A stretch of DNA of 33,527 bases from VBDM01 sp041496705. GTDB taxonomy: Bacteria > Pseudomonadota > Gammaproteobacteria > Burkholderiales > SG8-39. Below, piece by piece: positions 1 to 8,691 of this stretch. Each line of letters begins with the position of its first letter. Positions within the stretch are counted from its first letter, which is position 1. The stretch spans positions 1-33,527 of the forward strand of contig JBGQFD010000032.1 in NCBI GenBank assembly GCA_041496705.1, read 5' to 3'. The notes beneath the pieces were generated by a model that did not search any database, had not been told where the DNA came from, and was given only the letters and a program-made list of their open reading frames with translations. Both the position numbers and the translations under genes were made by a program.

Positions 1-114
1 GCCATGAAACTCATGAACGAAATCGAGGCGGACAAGGACGGTGTGATCAAGGCCATCATGGTCGAGAATGGCCAGCCGGTGGAGTACGGCGAACCTTTGA
101 TGATGATCGGCTAG
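1..114 (+). CDS. accB: Biotin carboxyl carrier protein of acetyl-CoA carboxylase (C-terminal end, partial)
   Basis: The window opens inside this gene in frame 1. The 37 visible codons contain the biotin attachment motif AMKLMNE, with the lysine that is biotinylated at bases 7-9, followed by the usual beta-strand C-terminus ending in MMIG and a TAG stop. The protein carries biotin between the carboxylase and transferase halves of acetyl-CoA carboxylase in the first step of fatty acid synthesis. accC follows after 9 bases, the normal accBC operon arrangement. The start lies outside the window. Confidence 0.95.
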   Translation, partial: AMKLMNEIEADKDGVIKAIMVENGQPVEYGEPLMMIG

Positions 115-123
115 CCGGACGGT

Positions 124-1488
124 ATGTTTGAAAAGATTCTGATCGCCAACCGTGGCGAAATTGCGCGGCGAATTCAGCGTGCTTGTCGCGACATGGGCAT
201 CAAGACCGTTGTCGTACATTCTGAGGCCGATGGTGAGGCAAAGTACGTAAAGCTCGCCGACGAATCGGTTTGCATCGGTCCGGCTCCTTCGGCGGCAAGC
301 TATCTCAACATACCTGCCATCATCAGCGCGGCAGAAGTAACCGACGCCGAGGCTATACATCCCGGCTACGGTTTTCTCGCTGAGAACGCCGATTTTGCCG
401 AGAGAGTCGACAAGAGCGGCTTCGTGTTTATTGGGCCGCAGGCAGAGACGATCCGGCTGATGGGGGACAAGGTTAATGCCAAGGAGGCCATGCGAAAAGC
501 CGGAGTACCTTGCGTGCCGGGATCGGAGGGACCCCTTCCTGAGTCCCCGGAAGAGGCGCTCAGAATCGCCCGGAAAATCGGCTACCCGGTGATCGTCAAG
601 GCAGCCGGGGGCGGTGGGGGCCGGGGCATGCGGGTAGTACACACCGAGGCCGCATTGAAGAGTGCAATCGGACTCACGCGCGCCGAGGCAGAAGCGGCGT
701 TCGGCAATCCAACCGTGTATATCGAGCGGTACCTTGAAGATCCGCGTCACATAGAGGTACAGGTGCTCGCCGACGCCCACAAGAACGTGGTCTACCTCGG
801 CGAGCGCGATTGTTCGCTGCAAAGGCGGCATCAGAAGGTCATGGAGGAAGCGCCAGCCCCCGACCTGTCTCCAAAGCTGCGCGAGCGCATTGGAGAGCGC
901 TGTGTCGACGCGTGCCGCAAGATAGGCTATCGCAACGCCGGAACTTTCGAGTTCCTGTACGAAGACGGGGAGTTCTATTTCATTGAAATGAATACTCGCA
1001 TTCAAGTCGAACATCCGGTAACCGAAATGATCACCGGCGTCGACATAGTTCAGGAGCAGATTCGCGTTGCGGCCGGCGAAAGACTGTCCATACGACAGAA
1101 AAACGTCGAAATTCGCGGCCACGCAATCGAATGCCGGATCAATGCGGAGGACCCGTTTCGATTTACGCCCTCACCGGGGCGCATCACCTCATACCATCCA
1201 CCCGGCGGACCTGGCATCCGCGTAGATTCGCATATCTATCAGGGATACGCCGTTCCTCCCAACTACGACTCGCTCATCGGAAAGGTGATCGCGTACGGAG
1301 CGACCCGGGACCAGGCGCTGCGTCGGATGCGGATTGCGCTGTCGGAAATGGTCGTGGAGGGGATACAAACCAATATTCCCCTCCATCAGGATCTCCTGCT
1401 GGACACCCGGGTTATCAAGGGTGGGGTCAACATACACTACCTGGAGCAGAAGCTCGCTCAACAAAAAAAGCGAGACCCTTCAAGATAG
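124..1488 (+). CDS. accC: Biotin carboxylase subunit of acetyl-CoA carboxylase
   Basis: The 454-residue protein uses ATP and bicarbonate to carboxylate the biotin on AccB. It begins with the typical MFEKILIANRGEIA biotin-carboxylase N-terminus. The glycine-rich ATP-grasp loop (GGGGG, about residues 162-166, followed by RGMR) and the catalytic segment EMNTRIQVEHPVTE are present, and the biotin carboxylase C-terminal domain follows. The length is close to the E. coli enzyme (about 450). The ATG lies 9 bases after the accB stop, so the two are almost certainly co-transcribed. Nothing in it looks broken. Confidence 0.97.
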   Translation: MFEKILIANRGEIARRIQRACRDMGIKTVVVHSEADGEAKYVKLADESVCIGPAPSAASYLNIPAIISAAEVTDAEAIHPGYGFLAENADFAERVDKSGFVFIGPQAETIRLMGDKVNAKEAMRKAGVPCVPGSEGPLPESPEEALRIARKIGYPVIVKAAGGGGGRGMRVVHTEAALKSAIGLTRAEAEAAFGNPTVYIERYLEDPRHIEVQVLADAHKNVVYLGERDCSLQRRHQKVMEEAPAPDLSPKLRERIGERCVDACRKIGYRNAGTFEFLYEDGEFYFIEMNTRIQVEHPVTEMITGVDIVQEQIRVAAGERLSIRQKNVEIRGHAIECRINAEDPFRFTPSPGRITSYHPPGGPGIRVDSHIYQGYAVPPNYDSLIGKVIAYGATRDQALRRMRIALSEMVVEGIQTNIPLHQDLLLDTRVIKGGVNIHYLEQKLAQQKKRDPSR

Positions 1489-1499
1489 CGGAGCGATCC

Positions 1500-2381
1500 G
1501 TGACGCTTACCGTGCTGGTTCTGGAGTTGGAGGCGAAAGACGCCGATCCCCTGTCAGACGGACTGATCGAGGCCGGAGCGCTTTCCGTCACATGCGAGGA
1601 TGCGATTGCCGGCACGGCTGCCGAACCGTTCCGCGTCGACGAACTGGGCGACCTGACTTCCTGGCCCTCGCTCAAGCTCACAGCGATGTGCCGCACGCAG
1701 GACGATCCGGCAGAGTTGCTCTTGCGCGCCTGCACGTTCGCGAACATCGCGGTACCGGCTCACGTCACGCACACGATCCCCGATGAAGACTGGGTGGCGA
1801 AATCGAGGCAGCAATTCGCGCCCATTCGCGCCTCGGACCGGATATGGGTCGTGCCAACCTGGCACACGCCCCCAGAACCCAGCGCGATCAACCTAATCCT
1901 CGATCCGGGGCTCGCGTTCGGTACTGGCAGCCACGCGAGCACCCGGCTATGTTTACAGTGGCTGGAACTGATGATCCACGGCGGGGAAACCGTGCTTGAC
2001 TATGGGTGCGGTTCCGGCATATTGGCCATTGCCGCGCTCAAGCTCGGTGCGCGGCGAGCGATCGGGGTGGACATCGATCCTGATGCCCTGATTGCAGCGC
2101 GCGCCAATGCGGCGCGCAACCGTGTCGTCATCGAGTTTCTTGATGGGCTGCCTCTTCCTTCCGTGAGCTTCGACCTGGTTGTTGCCAATATTCTTGCCAA
2201 TCCGCTCAAGGTTCTCGCACCCCTGCTCTGCGCACGCTGCGCGCGTGGTGGCCGCCTTGCACTCGCGGGTATTCTTTCGTCGCAAGCAACAGAAGTAGAG
2301 TCATGCTATGCGCCTTGGGTTGATTTCAGGGAGCGATTGGAGACCGAGGGATGGGTTTGTCTCTCGGGAACACGCCGATGA
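1500..2381 (+). CDS. prmA: Ribosomal protein L11 methyltransferase
   Basis: I chose the GTG at 1500 because it gives 293 residues, the usual PrmA length, has a GGAG ribosome site at 1490-1493 and follows accC by 11 bases. The frame stays open further upstream, but that part is the accC shadow. Visible motifs are LDPGLAFGTGSHAST (FGTG at 140-143), the SAM-binding loop DYGCGSG (167-173) and NILANP (230-235), all typical of PrmA, which methylates ribosomal protein L11. The more common THPTT after FGTG is SHAST here, a mild variant. Its stop overlaps the next start as ATGA. Confidence 0.93.
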   Translation: MTLTVLVLELEAKDADPLSDGLIEAGALSVTCEDAIAGTAAEPFRVDELGDLTSWPSLKLTAMCRTQDDPAELLLRACTFANIAVPAHVTHTIPDEDWVAKSRQQFAPIRASDRIWVVPTWHTPPEPSAINLILDPGLAFGTGSHASTRLCLQWLELMIHGGETVLDYGCGSGILAIAALKLGARRAIGVDIDPDALIAARANAARNRVVIEFLDGLPLPSVSFDLVVANILANPLKVLAPLLCARCARGGRLALAGILSSQATEVESCYAPWVDFRERLETEGWVCLSGTRR

Positions 2382-3085
2382 GCAAGACTACGCGATGCCC
2401 ATCATGCGCCACCGTATTTCGTGTGATCGATGCACAACTCCACGCAAGCGCCGGCAGAGTTCGTTGCGGCCGCTGCGGGACGACCTTCGACGCACTCGCG
2501 TCTCTCGCCCCGGAGAACGCCCGGTCTGGTGCCGCAGACAGCACGCCGGCGACCCGCCGCGTTCGTCCCGTCTCGGAAACGTTTGATTTCGGTCCCCAGG
2601 CCCGAACGGGCAGGACTTGGGGATGGTGGGTCGCAACTGTCACCGCACTGTTTGCTCTGGCTCTGCAGCTCGCCTACCACTATCGCACAGAGGTTGGTCT
2701 AGTTTTCCCGGAAGTAAAGCCCCTGATACAGCTTGTCTGTGCAGAGCTCGCCTGTGAGGTTCCTCTGCCCCGCCGCGCAGAGCTTCTGAGCATCGAGTCC
2801 TCCGACCTGCAAGCCGACAGCACCAGCCCAAACGTAATGGTGCTCACTGCCACGCTGAGAAATCGTGCCGGGTTCTCACAGGCATTCCCGCTTCTCGAAC
2901 TTTCCCTCACCAGTGCGCAGGATCGCACGATTGCGCGACGCGTATTGAACCCCAAGGATTATGTCCCACGCGGGACTCAGACAAGTTCCGGGTTCGCCGC
3001 GGGCAGCGAACTTTCCGTCAGAGTGTATATTGAAGCCGCCAGCTTGCGCCCCACCGGCTACCGACTGTACCTGTTCTATTCTTAG
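2378..3085 (+). CDS. Zinc-ribbon and DUF3426-type single-pass membrane protein
   Basis: The start ATG overlaps the prmA stop (ATGA at 2378-2381), implying translational coupling; an ATG at 2351 in the same frame lies inside prmA and is less likely. The 235-residue product has an N-terminal zinc ribbon of the MJ0042 type (Cys7-Cys10 and Cys30-Cys33). A low-complexity linker follows, then one membrane segment (about residues 87-107, TWGWWVATVTALFALALQLA) and a C-terminal domain of DUF3426 character. The function of this family is unknown to me. It commonly follows prmA in betaproteobacteria. Confidence 0.82.
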   Translation: MSKTTRCPSCATVFRVIDAQLHASAGRVRCGRCGTTFDALASLAPENARSGAADSTPATRRVRPVSETFDFGPQARTGRTWGWWVATVTALFALALQLAYHYRTEVGLVFPEVKPLIQLVCAELACEVPLPRRAELLSIESSDLQADSTSPNVMVLTATLRNRAGFSQAFPLLELSLTSAQDRTIARRVLNPKDYVPRGTQTSSGFAAGSELSVRVYIEAASLRPTGYRLYLFYS

Positions 3086-3098
3086 CGGATCCTAGCCT

Positions 3099-4031
3099 AT
3101 GCGCACCCTGATCTGCGGATCGCTAGCTTACGACAACATCATGGTGTTTCGCGGGCGATTCCGCGAACACATATTGCCGGCGCAAATCCACATCTTGAAC
3201 GTAGCGTTTCTCGTCCCGGAATTGCGGAGAAATTTTGGTGGTTGTGCCGGAAATATCGCCTACAACCTCAAGCTGCTCGGCTCGGACCCGGTCGTCATGG
3301 CGACCGTCGGCGATGACTCCCCGCCGTACTACGAGCGTCTCGATCGTCTGGGTTTGTCACCTGACTGCGTGCTCCGGGTCCCCGGTACCCTCACCGCCCA
3401 AGCCTTCATTACGACCGACCTCGACGACAACCAGATTACGGCGTTCCATCCCGGGGCGATGAATCACTCGCATCTGAACAGCATCACCGCGGGACTCGAG
3501 GCGAATCTTGCCATTGTTGCCCCGGACGGCCGCGAGGGCATGCTCCAGCACGCCCGGGAACTCTCGCAGCTCGGCATCCCTTTCATGTTCGACCCCGGAC
3601 AGGGATTGCCGATGTTCTCCGGCGAAGAACTGCTCGACTTCGTCGGCAGGGCGAGCTACATAGCGGTCAACGACTACGAAGGCAAGCTTCTCGAAGAACG
3701 CACCGGTAGTACGCTCGAGCAACTCGCCAAACGCGTCAAGGCGCTGATTCTCACGCGGGGGGCAAAGGGATCGGTGATATACGCGAGCGGAGAGAAGTTC
3801 GACATTCCTTGCGCCAAGGCCGTGGAGGAGGTGGATCCTACGGGTTGCGGCGACGCCTACCGTGCCGGGCTGCTCTACGGGATCGCGGCTGGATTCGACT
3901 GGCCAAAGACCGGCAGGCTCGCGGCGCTCATGGGCGCCATCAAGATTGCCTCGAGCGGCGGACAGAACCACTCGGCGAATCGCGACCAGATCGCCAGGCT
4001 TTTCCGGCAGCACTTCCAGTCGGATCTCTGA
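3099..4031 (+). CDS. PfkB-family carbohydrate (ribokinase/adenosine-kinase-like) kinase
   Basis: The 310-residue protein shows both PfkB signatures. The N-terminal substrate-side motif is NFGGCAGNIAYNL (about 45-57). The C-terminal ATP/anion-hole motif is DPTGCGDAYRAG (246-257), with the catalytic base Asp252. It should phosphorylate a sugar or nucleoside hydroxyl with ATP. The substrate cannot be read from sequence; adenosine-kinase-like annotations are common for this family in betaproteobacteria. It starts 13 bases after the preceding gene, with no strong ribosome site, and likely belongs to the same transcript. Confidence 0.85.
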   Translation: MRTLICGSLAYDNIMVFRGRFREHILPAQIHILNVAFLVPELRRNFGGCAGNIAYNLKLLGSDPVVMATVGDDSPPYYERLDRLGLSPDCVLRVPGTLTAQAFITTDLDDNQITAFHPGAMNHSHLNSITAGLEANLAIVAPDGREGMLQHARELSQLGIPFMFDPGQGLPMFSGEELLDFVGRASYIAVNDYEGKLLEERTGSTLEQLAKRVKALILTRGAKGSVIYASGEKFDIPCAKAVEEVDPTGCGDAYRAGLLYGIAAGFDWPKTGRLAALMGAIKIASSGGQNHSANRDQIARLFRQHFQSDL

Positions 4032-4041
4032 GGAGCGCCTG

Positions 4042-4863
4042 ATGGCGGCCAGCCGCGCTCCGGTTTCCCTGCGGCTCGCGCGTCTCGCAAGACTCGCGGT
4101 GCACCTGGGTCGGGGTCTTGTCATTGCGTGGCTGCGGTTTCCAAAACTGTCGGAGTCCGAGCGACACGCGGAGAAGCTCGTCTGGTCGAAGAGGCTGCTT
4201 TCCATATTGTCGGTGTCCGTGCACGAAGACAAACTGCCGAGCAAGCTCCCCGAACGCTGCATGCTCGCGCTCAATCACATTTCCTGGATTGACATATTCG
4301 TGATCGACTCGAGATTCCCGGCCACCTTTGTCGCCAAGTCGGAGGTACGCCAGTGGCCGATCGTCGGCTGGTTGTGCACCCTGGTCGGCACGCTTTACAT
4401 AGAGCGCGGCAAGCGTTCGGCCGCCAGGCACGCTCGGCAGGCGATCGCCCTGGAACTCGAGCGCGGAGTCCTCATCGCCGTGTGCCCGGAAGGAATCACT
4501 ACGTTCGGGCGCAGCCTAGAGCGATTTCACGCCGCGCTCTTCCAGCCCGCCGTCGACGCCGGGGCCACAGTACAGCCCGTTGCGCTGCGCTACCTGGACG
4601 CCTCGGGCCGGCACACCGACGCCGCAGGCTATGTCGGCGAGACCTCGCTGCTCGCGTCGGTATGGAGCATCGTATCGACGCGTCGCATCGTCGCGAAACT
4701 CGCCTTTCCTGCGCCGATACCGGCGCGCGACCACACGCGACGCTCGCTTGCCGAGGCTGCGGAAGCTGCTATCGCTACCTCGCTGGGCGTTCCCGTGCCG
4801 CGAAACCCTCGCCCCCACAGGGCACCTGGAACACGCGCAGGTCCTCCAGGCGAACCGCCGTGA
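4042..4863 (+). CDS. 1-acyl-sn-glycerol-3-phosphate acyltransferase (PlsC family)
   Basis: The ATG at 4042 is preceded by AGGAG (4031-4035) and follows the kinase stop by 10 bases. Upstream in-frame ATGs lie inside the kinase gene and were not used. The 273-residue protein has the acyltransferase motif NHISWID (His79 and Asp84, H-x4-D), a second block KSEVRQWPIVGW, and PEGITTFG as the glycerophosphate-binding motif. A hydrophobic N-terminal stretch suggests membrane association. The expected role is acylation of lysophosphatidate or a lyso-lipid. The last 89 bases overlap the end of apaH on the other strand. Confidence 0.85.
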   Translation: MAASRAPVSLRLARLARLAVHLGRGLVIAWLRFPKLSESERHAEKLVWSKRLLSILSVSVHEDKLPSKLPERCMLALNHISWIDIFVIDSRFPATFVAKSEVRQWPIVGWLCTLVGTLYIERGKRSAARHARQAIALELERGVLIAVCPEGITTFGRSLERFHAALFQPAVDAGATVQPVALRYLDASGRHTDAAGYVGETSLLASVWSIVSTRRIVAKLAFPAPIPARDHTRRSLAEAAEAAIATSLGVPVPRNPRPHRAPGTRAGPPGEPP

Positions 4864-5611
4864 GTTGCCCGCCCCACACGCACCCGGAGTCCAGCGCGAG
4901 CAGGTTCGGCCTGATGCGCAGCCCCAGTGCGGACCAGTGCCCGCAGATCACGGTATCTCCCGCGCTTTTCCTCCCTGGCGCATCGAACCATGGAAGGTAG
5001 CCGGCGGGAGCTTCGGTCGCTTCGCCTTTGGTGCCGAATTCCATTACCCCTTCGGGTGTGCAGAACCGCATGCGGGTCATGGCGTTGACGATTACCCGGA
5101 GCCGGTCGATTCCTCTGAGGTCCTCGCTCCAGCGGTCAGGCAGGCTTCCGTAGAGCTGCGCTAGAAACTCCCGGTAGCGAGGCCCGCGCAGCTCGGCCTC
5201 CACTTCCCCCGCCAGCGCAGCCGCCTCCTCTGCGCCCCATTGCGGCAGCAAGCCGGCATGCACGAGCACTCGCCCGCCATCAACGTGGATCATGGGACGA
5301 TTCCGCAACCAATCGAGCAATTCAGCGCGATCGGGCGCTGCGAGAAGCTCCTCCAGGGTATCGTCGCGACGCCCCTTGACGAATCCTTGCGCCACGGCCA
5401 GCGAATGCAGATCGTGATTGCCCAGCACGCATAGCGCCGCGTCGCCAAGATCGCGCACGAAGCGCAGGGTCTGGAGAGAGGCGGGTCCGCGGTTTACCAG
5501 ATCGCCGACAAACCACAGGCGGTCCGAGCCGCTGTCGAAGCGAATCTCGGCAAGCAGCGCCCGAAGTTCCGCGAAGCATCCCTGAACATCGCCGATCGCG
5601 TAGGTCGCCAT
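4775..5611 (-). CDS. apaH: Symmetrical bis(5'-nucleosyl)-tetraphosphatase
   Basis: The protein hydrolyses Ap4A to two ADP. Starting at the ATG at 5611 it has 278 residues and begins MATYAIGDVQG, the family N-terminus; an in-frame ATG 12 codons upstream is less likely. Metallophosphatase motifs are GDVQG (7-11), GDLVNRG and LGNHDLH, and a conserved HAGLLPQW block follows. The start overlaps the stop of the upstream peroxidase gene as TGATG, so translation is probably coupled. The 3' end runs 89 bases into plsC on the opposite strand. Confidence 0.94.
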   Translation of the reverse strand: MATYAIGDVQGCFAELRALLAEIRFDSGSDRLWFVGDLVNRGPASLQTLRFVRDLGDAALCVLGNHDLHSLAVAQGFVKGRRDDTLEELLAAPDRAELLDWLRNRPMIHVDGGRVLVHAGLLPQWGAEEAAALAGEVEAELRGPRYREFLAQLYGSLPDRWSEDLRGIDRLRVIVNAMTRMRFCTPEGVMEFGTKGEATEAPAGYLPWFDAPGRKSAGDTVICGHWSALGLRIRPNLLALDSGCVWGGQLTAVRLEDLRVFQVPCGGEGFAARERPAR

Positions 5612-6846
5612 CAGGACCGACAGGGCTTTCTTTCCGATGCCCGCCACGGCCTGGGTCGTTTTTCGTCAAGGGTGCGGAGAAATGCCACCAGATCCGAGAT
5701 TTCCTGTTCCTCAAGATGCAGCGGCTTGAGCAATGTCGAAACGCCCGGATCGATGGCTGCGCCGTCCCCGTCCACCAAATCCGGCCCAAGATGGAGCCGC
5801 GAGAGATCGAGCTCGGAGTAGTGGCGTACGACATCGCTTAGCGTCGCAAGATGTCCGTTGTGCATGTAAGGCGCATTCGACCCTGCGTTGCGCAGCGAAG
5901 GGATCTTGAATTCCCCGTAGTTTCGCCATGCAAGCGCGACGTGCCTCGACGACTCGGCACTGACCCCCCTGGGATCGTCGTTGTAGCGGCTCAGGCGGTT
6001 GAAGCGATTCGCCAGCATCAGCTTGATCCCTTGCGCCCGCCCCCAGTCGACCCCGCGGGCCTTGGTGTAGTGCGGGATGCCGATCTCCTCGAATTCTCCA
6101 TTGGTGAAATTCGGCCCGAAATGGCAAAGGTTGCACCTGCCTTTGCCGACGAAGAGCTTCGCACCGCGTTGCGCCGCTACGGGATAGCGCGCCACGGCCG
6201 CCCGGTTGCCCTTCGCCAGGGCATCCCGGAAATCATCGAAGGTCGTACGTCCGCTGAGCAGCGTTTCCTGGAAAGCGGCAAGGGCTTTTGCGACGTTGAC
6301 AATGACGCCGTCGTCATCGGCGGTCGATGGCGGCGTACCGAACGCGCGCCGGTAACGGCAGGAAAACTCGGGGTCGGCACCTACCAGGCTCGCGACACCG
6401 GCGACCGTCATGCCCATCTCCCGGGAATCGAGCATGGGCCTTACGCTCTGCGCCCAGAGACTGTCGCCAGCGCCGTCCCAGCCGAACCAGCGATTCAAGC
6501 GCACGTTCAGCAGACTGGGCGTGCGTCGATCCACTTCCTCCAGGCCCATCGCCAGGCTGCGCCCATCGGCGAAACCGCGCCCGGGAACATGGCAGCTGGC
6601 ACAGGAAATCTGTCCGTTCATGGAAAGCCGGGCGTCGAAAAACAAGCTCTCACCTAACTCCATGGCAGCGGAATTTCCCGATGCGCGGTTGCTGGGATCG
6701 GGCTTCCAGGGCACCGGCCATGGGCCATGGCGGAGGAGGGCAGCAACTTCCTCTCGGCTGAATCGAAGGGGTTCCGGGTTGGCCGCGGCCATCGACACCG
6801 CGCACACGGCGACGCACGTCCCTAGCAGCAGAACGCCTGGTCTCAC
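5611..6846 (-). CDS. Periplasmic dihaem cytochrome c peroxidase / MauG-family protein
   Basis: I chose the GTG at 6846 because it overlaps the upstream stop as GTGA and is followed directly by a signal peptide (VRPGVLLLGTCVAVCAVSMA). The frame is open for 122 further codons, but that part is Arg/Pro-rich shadow. The 411-residue product has two c-haem sites, CASCH (82-86) and CNLCHFG. It also has typical family blocks such as RTPSLLNV, FGWDGAGDSLWAQ and KIPSLRN. It should act in the periplasm on peroxide or another oxidant. It lies between a YtkA-like protein and apaH in an overlapping operon. Confidence 0.88.
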   Translation of the reverse strand: MRPGVLLLGTCVAVCAVSMAAANPEPLRFSREEVAALLRHGPWPVPWKPDPSNRASGNSAAMELGESLFFDARLSMNGQISCASCHVPGRGFADGRSLAMGLEEVDRRTPSLLNVRLNRWFGWDGAGDSLWAQSVRPMLDSREMGMTVAGVASLVGADPEFSCRYRRAFGTPPSTADDDGVIVNVAKALAAFQETLLSGRTTFDDFRDALAKGNRAAVARYPVAAQRGAKLFVGKGRCNLCHFGPNFTNGEFEEIGIPHYTKARGVDWGRAQGIKLMLANRFNRLSRYNDDPRGVSAESSRHVALAWRNYGEFKIPSLRNAGSNAPYMHNGHLATLSDVVRHYSELDLSRLHLGPDLVDGDGAAIDPGVSTLLKPLHLEEQEISDLVAFLRTLDEKRPRPWRASERKPCRS

Positions 6847-7250
6847 CGAAGAACGATGCTCCGGGTAAGCTTTTCCGAGACCCCGCTGCTCCTTACTTCG
6901 AACTCCAGGTCCCAGCGTCCCGGCATGTGGAACATGAGTCCTGCCGCTTGGTAGCGGCTGGGACCGGTCTTGCTGATGCTGGGCTTGTAGTTCATGCCAT
7001 GGCGATGCTCGGGCATCTGCGCGTCTACGGTGACCGCTTCTGGGACCACCCCCTGGCGCTTGGGGCACACGGCGAATTGCACCGAAAAATGCTGCCCGAC
7101 CGCGACCTTCGCCGGCACGGTGCGAAACGCCACGACATACGATGGCGACTCCAGCTCCTCCGCCCCGGGCAAGGTCGCGCGGCAACTTTGTGCTTCGGCC
7201 GGTGCGCAACAAACGCCGACGAGCACGGCGAGGGAAAGGCGGCAGATCAT
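6843..7250 (-). CDS. Secreted YtkA-like domain protein
   Basis: From the ATG at 7250 the product has 135 residues, with a clear signal peptide (MICRLSLAVLVGVCCAPAEA). The mature part is an Ig-like beta domain with PVKVxVGQHFSVQF-type strands and the block VDAQMPEHRHGMN, characteristic of YtkA/FixH-like domains. This block is rich in Met and His and could bind metal. The stop overlaps the start of the dihaem peroxidase (GTGA). I infer an accessory periplasmic role for that peroxidase; this is context only. Confidence 0.68.
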   Translation of the reverse strand: MICRLSLAVLVGVCCAPAEAQSCRATLPGAEELESPSYVVAFRTVPAKVAVGQHFSVQFAVCPKRQGVVPEAVTVDAQMPEHRHGMNYKPSISKTGPSRYQAAGLMFHMPGRWDLEFEVRSSGVSEKLTRSIVLR

Positions 7251-7377
7251 GGTCCCCGTTGCCTCTTTTCCGACAGACCTCGAGCCTCGCAGTGTACCGG
7301 ACCCCGGAGTGCGACGCGGCGCCGCGCTGAGCTCTGCGGCGTAATACAATTGAGAGTCCAATTCGTATCGAGACGTC

Positions 7378-7602
7378 ATGGCGGAAAAGCGCTCGGGTTC
7401 CATTCTCGACCGGCTACGCGGTCTGCGTCCGGGGGCTCGGCGAGAAACGGGGATTGCCAGGGATGCGGCCAAACGGCCGGACCCGCCGCAATCGGCAGGC
7501 CCGCGGCGCCCGTCGACGGATTCAGCTGCCGACGAAGCGGCGCCGCCTGACAAGAAAAGCAAGAAACCCCAACCCTGGTATCGCCACCGGCAGCGTTGGT
7601 AG
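7378..7602 (+). CDS. Small basic hypothetical protein
   Basis: This is a 74-residue frame, very rich in Arg, Lys and Pro, ending KPQPWYRHRQRW. I do not recognise it. It sits alone between the divergent YtkA-like gene and the convergent gene ending at 7608. A TACAAT at 7345-7350 could serve as a -10 box, but there is no good -35 or ribosome site. No membrane segment or known motif is visible. It could be a short nucleic-acid-binding protein or a chance frame in GC-rich DNA. Confidence 0.4.
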   Translation: MAEKRSGSILDRLRGLRPGARRETGIARDAAKRPDPPQSAGPRRPSTDSAADEAAPPDKKSKKPQPWYRHRQRW

Positions 7603-7607
7603 GGTAG

Positions 7608-8600
7608 CTACTGTTCCATCGCGCTGGCTGCGAAGAGTTCCTCCAGCTTCATGAAGCGCGGCGCCAGGCCCTGCTCCACTGAATAGCGCGCGGCCGTTTC
7701 CAGGACGTTGCGGTTTGCCATGATGCCGTGCTGCACGAGCGGCGTACGCAGGCCCGCGACGGAGTCCCGGGAGACCAGGCCGGCAGCGGCATGGTATTCC
7801 GCCTGTTGCAGACGCTCGCGGTCGGCAATGTCGCTGGCACGCTGGAAAGCCTTGTAGAGATTCAGGACCACCCAGGGGTGCTTGTCGACGATCTCCCGGC
7901 GGATGACCATCCCATGATTGATGGGGAAGATCGCCGTCTTTTGGTAGTAGCGGATGCCCTCGGCGACGGGATCTGGAAAAAGCCGCGCAATTTCCGGATG
8001 GCTCCACAGGTCGGCCGTGCTGCGATCGACCAGATTCGGATCCACGATATAGTGGATCACGGCTTCCAGGTCGCCAGCCAGCATCATTGAGCCTATGTTT
8101 TTTTCGCGTGGAATCTGGCGAATCGTCACGCCCGGCGGGGGCGCAAAACCCATCGCCCCGCCATGGCTGTGCGAGGGCACACGCTCCATCCAGAACTCCA
8201 TCTCTCGCGGTTCGACTCCGAATTCGTGCTGCAGCGCGCCGCGCGTCCAAAGCGCGGCGGTCTGCTGGTATTCCGGCACGCCTACGCGCCTGCCCTTCAG
8301 GTCGGCAGGCTTTTCGATGCGCGCGTCCCGCCTGACCAGGATCTCGGTGTGAAAGAATTTTCTGGTGGTGAACACGGGCAGACCGACCCAGCGCTCATCG
8401 CCCCTGGCCCTGGCCATCATCAGAGAGGAAAATGACATTTCCGAGACATCGAAATCGGCGAAACGCAACTGCCGCCAGAACATCTCCGAGGGATGCAGGA
8501 CGCTCGGCACCAAGTCGATGCCGTCGGCGGCAACCCTGCCGTCCAAAATCGGCCAGGTTCGCGGATTCGAAGCCATCGCGATGCTGATGGAAATGTTCAT
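7608..8600 (-). CDS. 4,5-dihydroxyphthalate decarboxylase-like / NMT1-fold protein
   Basis: The ATG at 8600 is preceded by an AGGA ribosome site on the minus strand; another in-frame ATG at 8639 has none. The 330-residue product begins MNISISIAMASNPRTWPILDG and has no signal peptide. The blocks DFDVSEMSFSSLMMARARG, LKGRRVGVPEYQQTAALW and EAVIHYI are typical of the Pht5 (4,5-dihydroxyphthalate decarboxylase) family, which has a periplasmic-binding-protein fold. The true substrate is unknown; many members act on other aromatic acids or have no assigned reaction. It is divergent from the ThDP decarboxylase operon, 91 bases away, suggesting shared control. Confidence 0.75.
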   Translation of the reverse strand: MNISISIAMASNPRTWPILDGRVAADGIDLVPSVLHPSEMFWRQLRFADFDVSEMSFSSLMMARARGDERWVGLPVFTTRKFFHTEILVRRDARIEKPADLKGRRVGVPEYQQTAALWTRGALQHEFGVEPREMEFWMERVPSHSHGGAMGFAPPPGVTIRQIPREKNIGSMMLAGDLEAVIHYIVDPNLVDRSTADLWSHPEIARLFPDPVAEGIRYYQKTAIFPINHGMVIRREIVDKHPWVVLNLYKAFQRASDIADRERLQQAEYHAAAGLVSRDSVAGLRTPLVQHGIMANRNVLETAARYSVEQGLAPRFMKLEELFAASAMEQ

Positions 8601-8691
8601 GTCTGTCCTGTCAGAGGCTTGTGCGACGGTCAGGATCATCCCAGAGGTTCAAAAATCCCGCAAAGCCTGCGAAAATCAGCCCAATCGAGGA

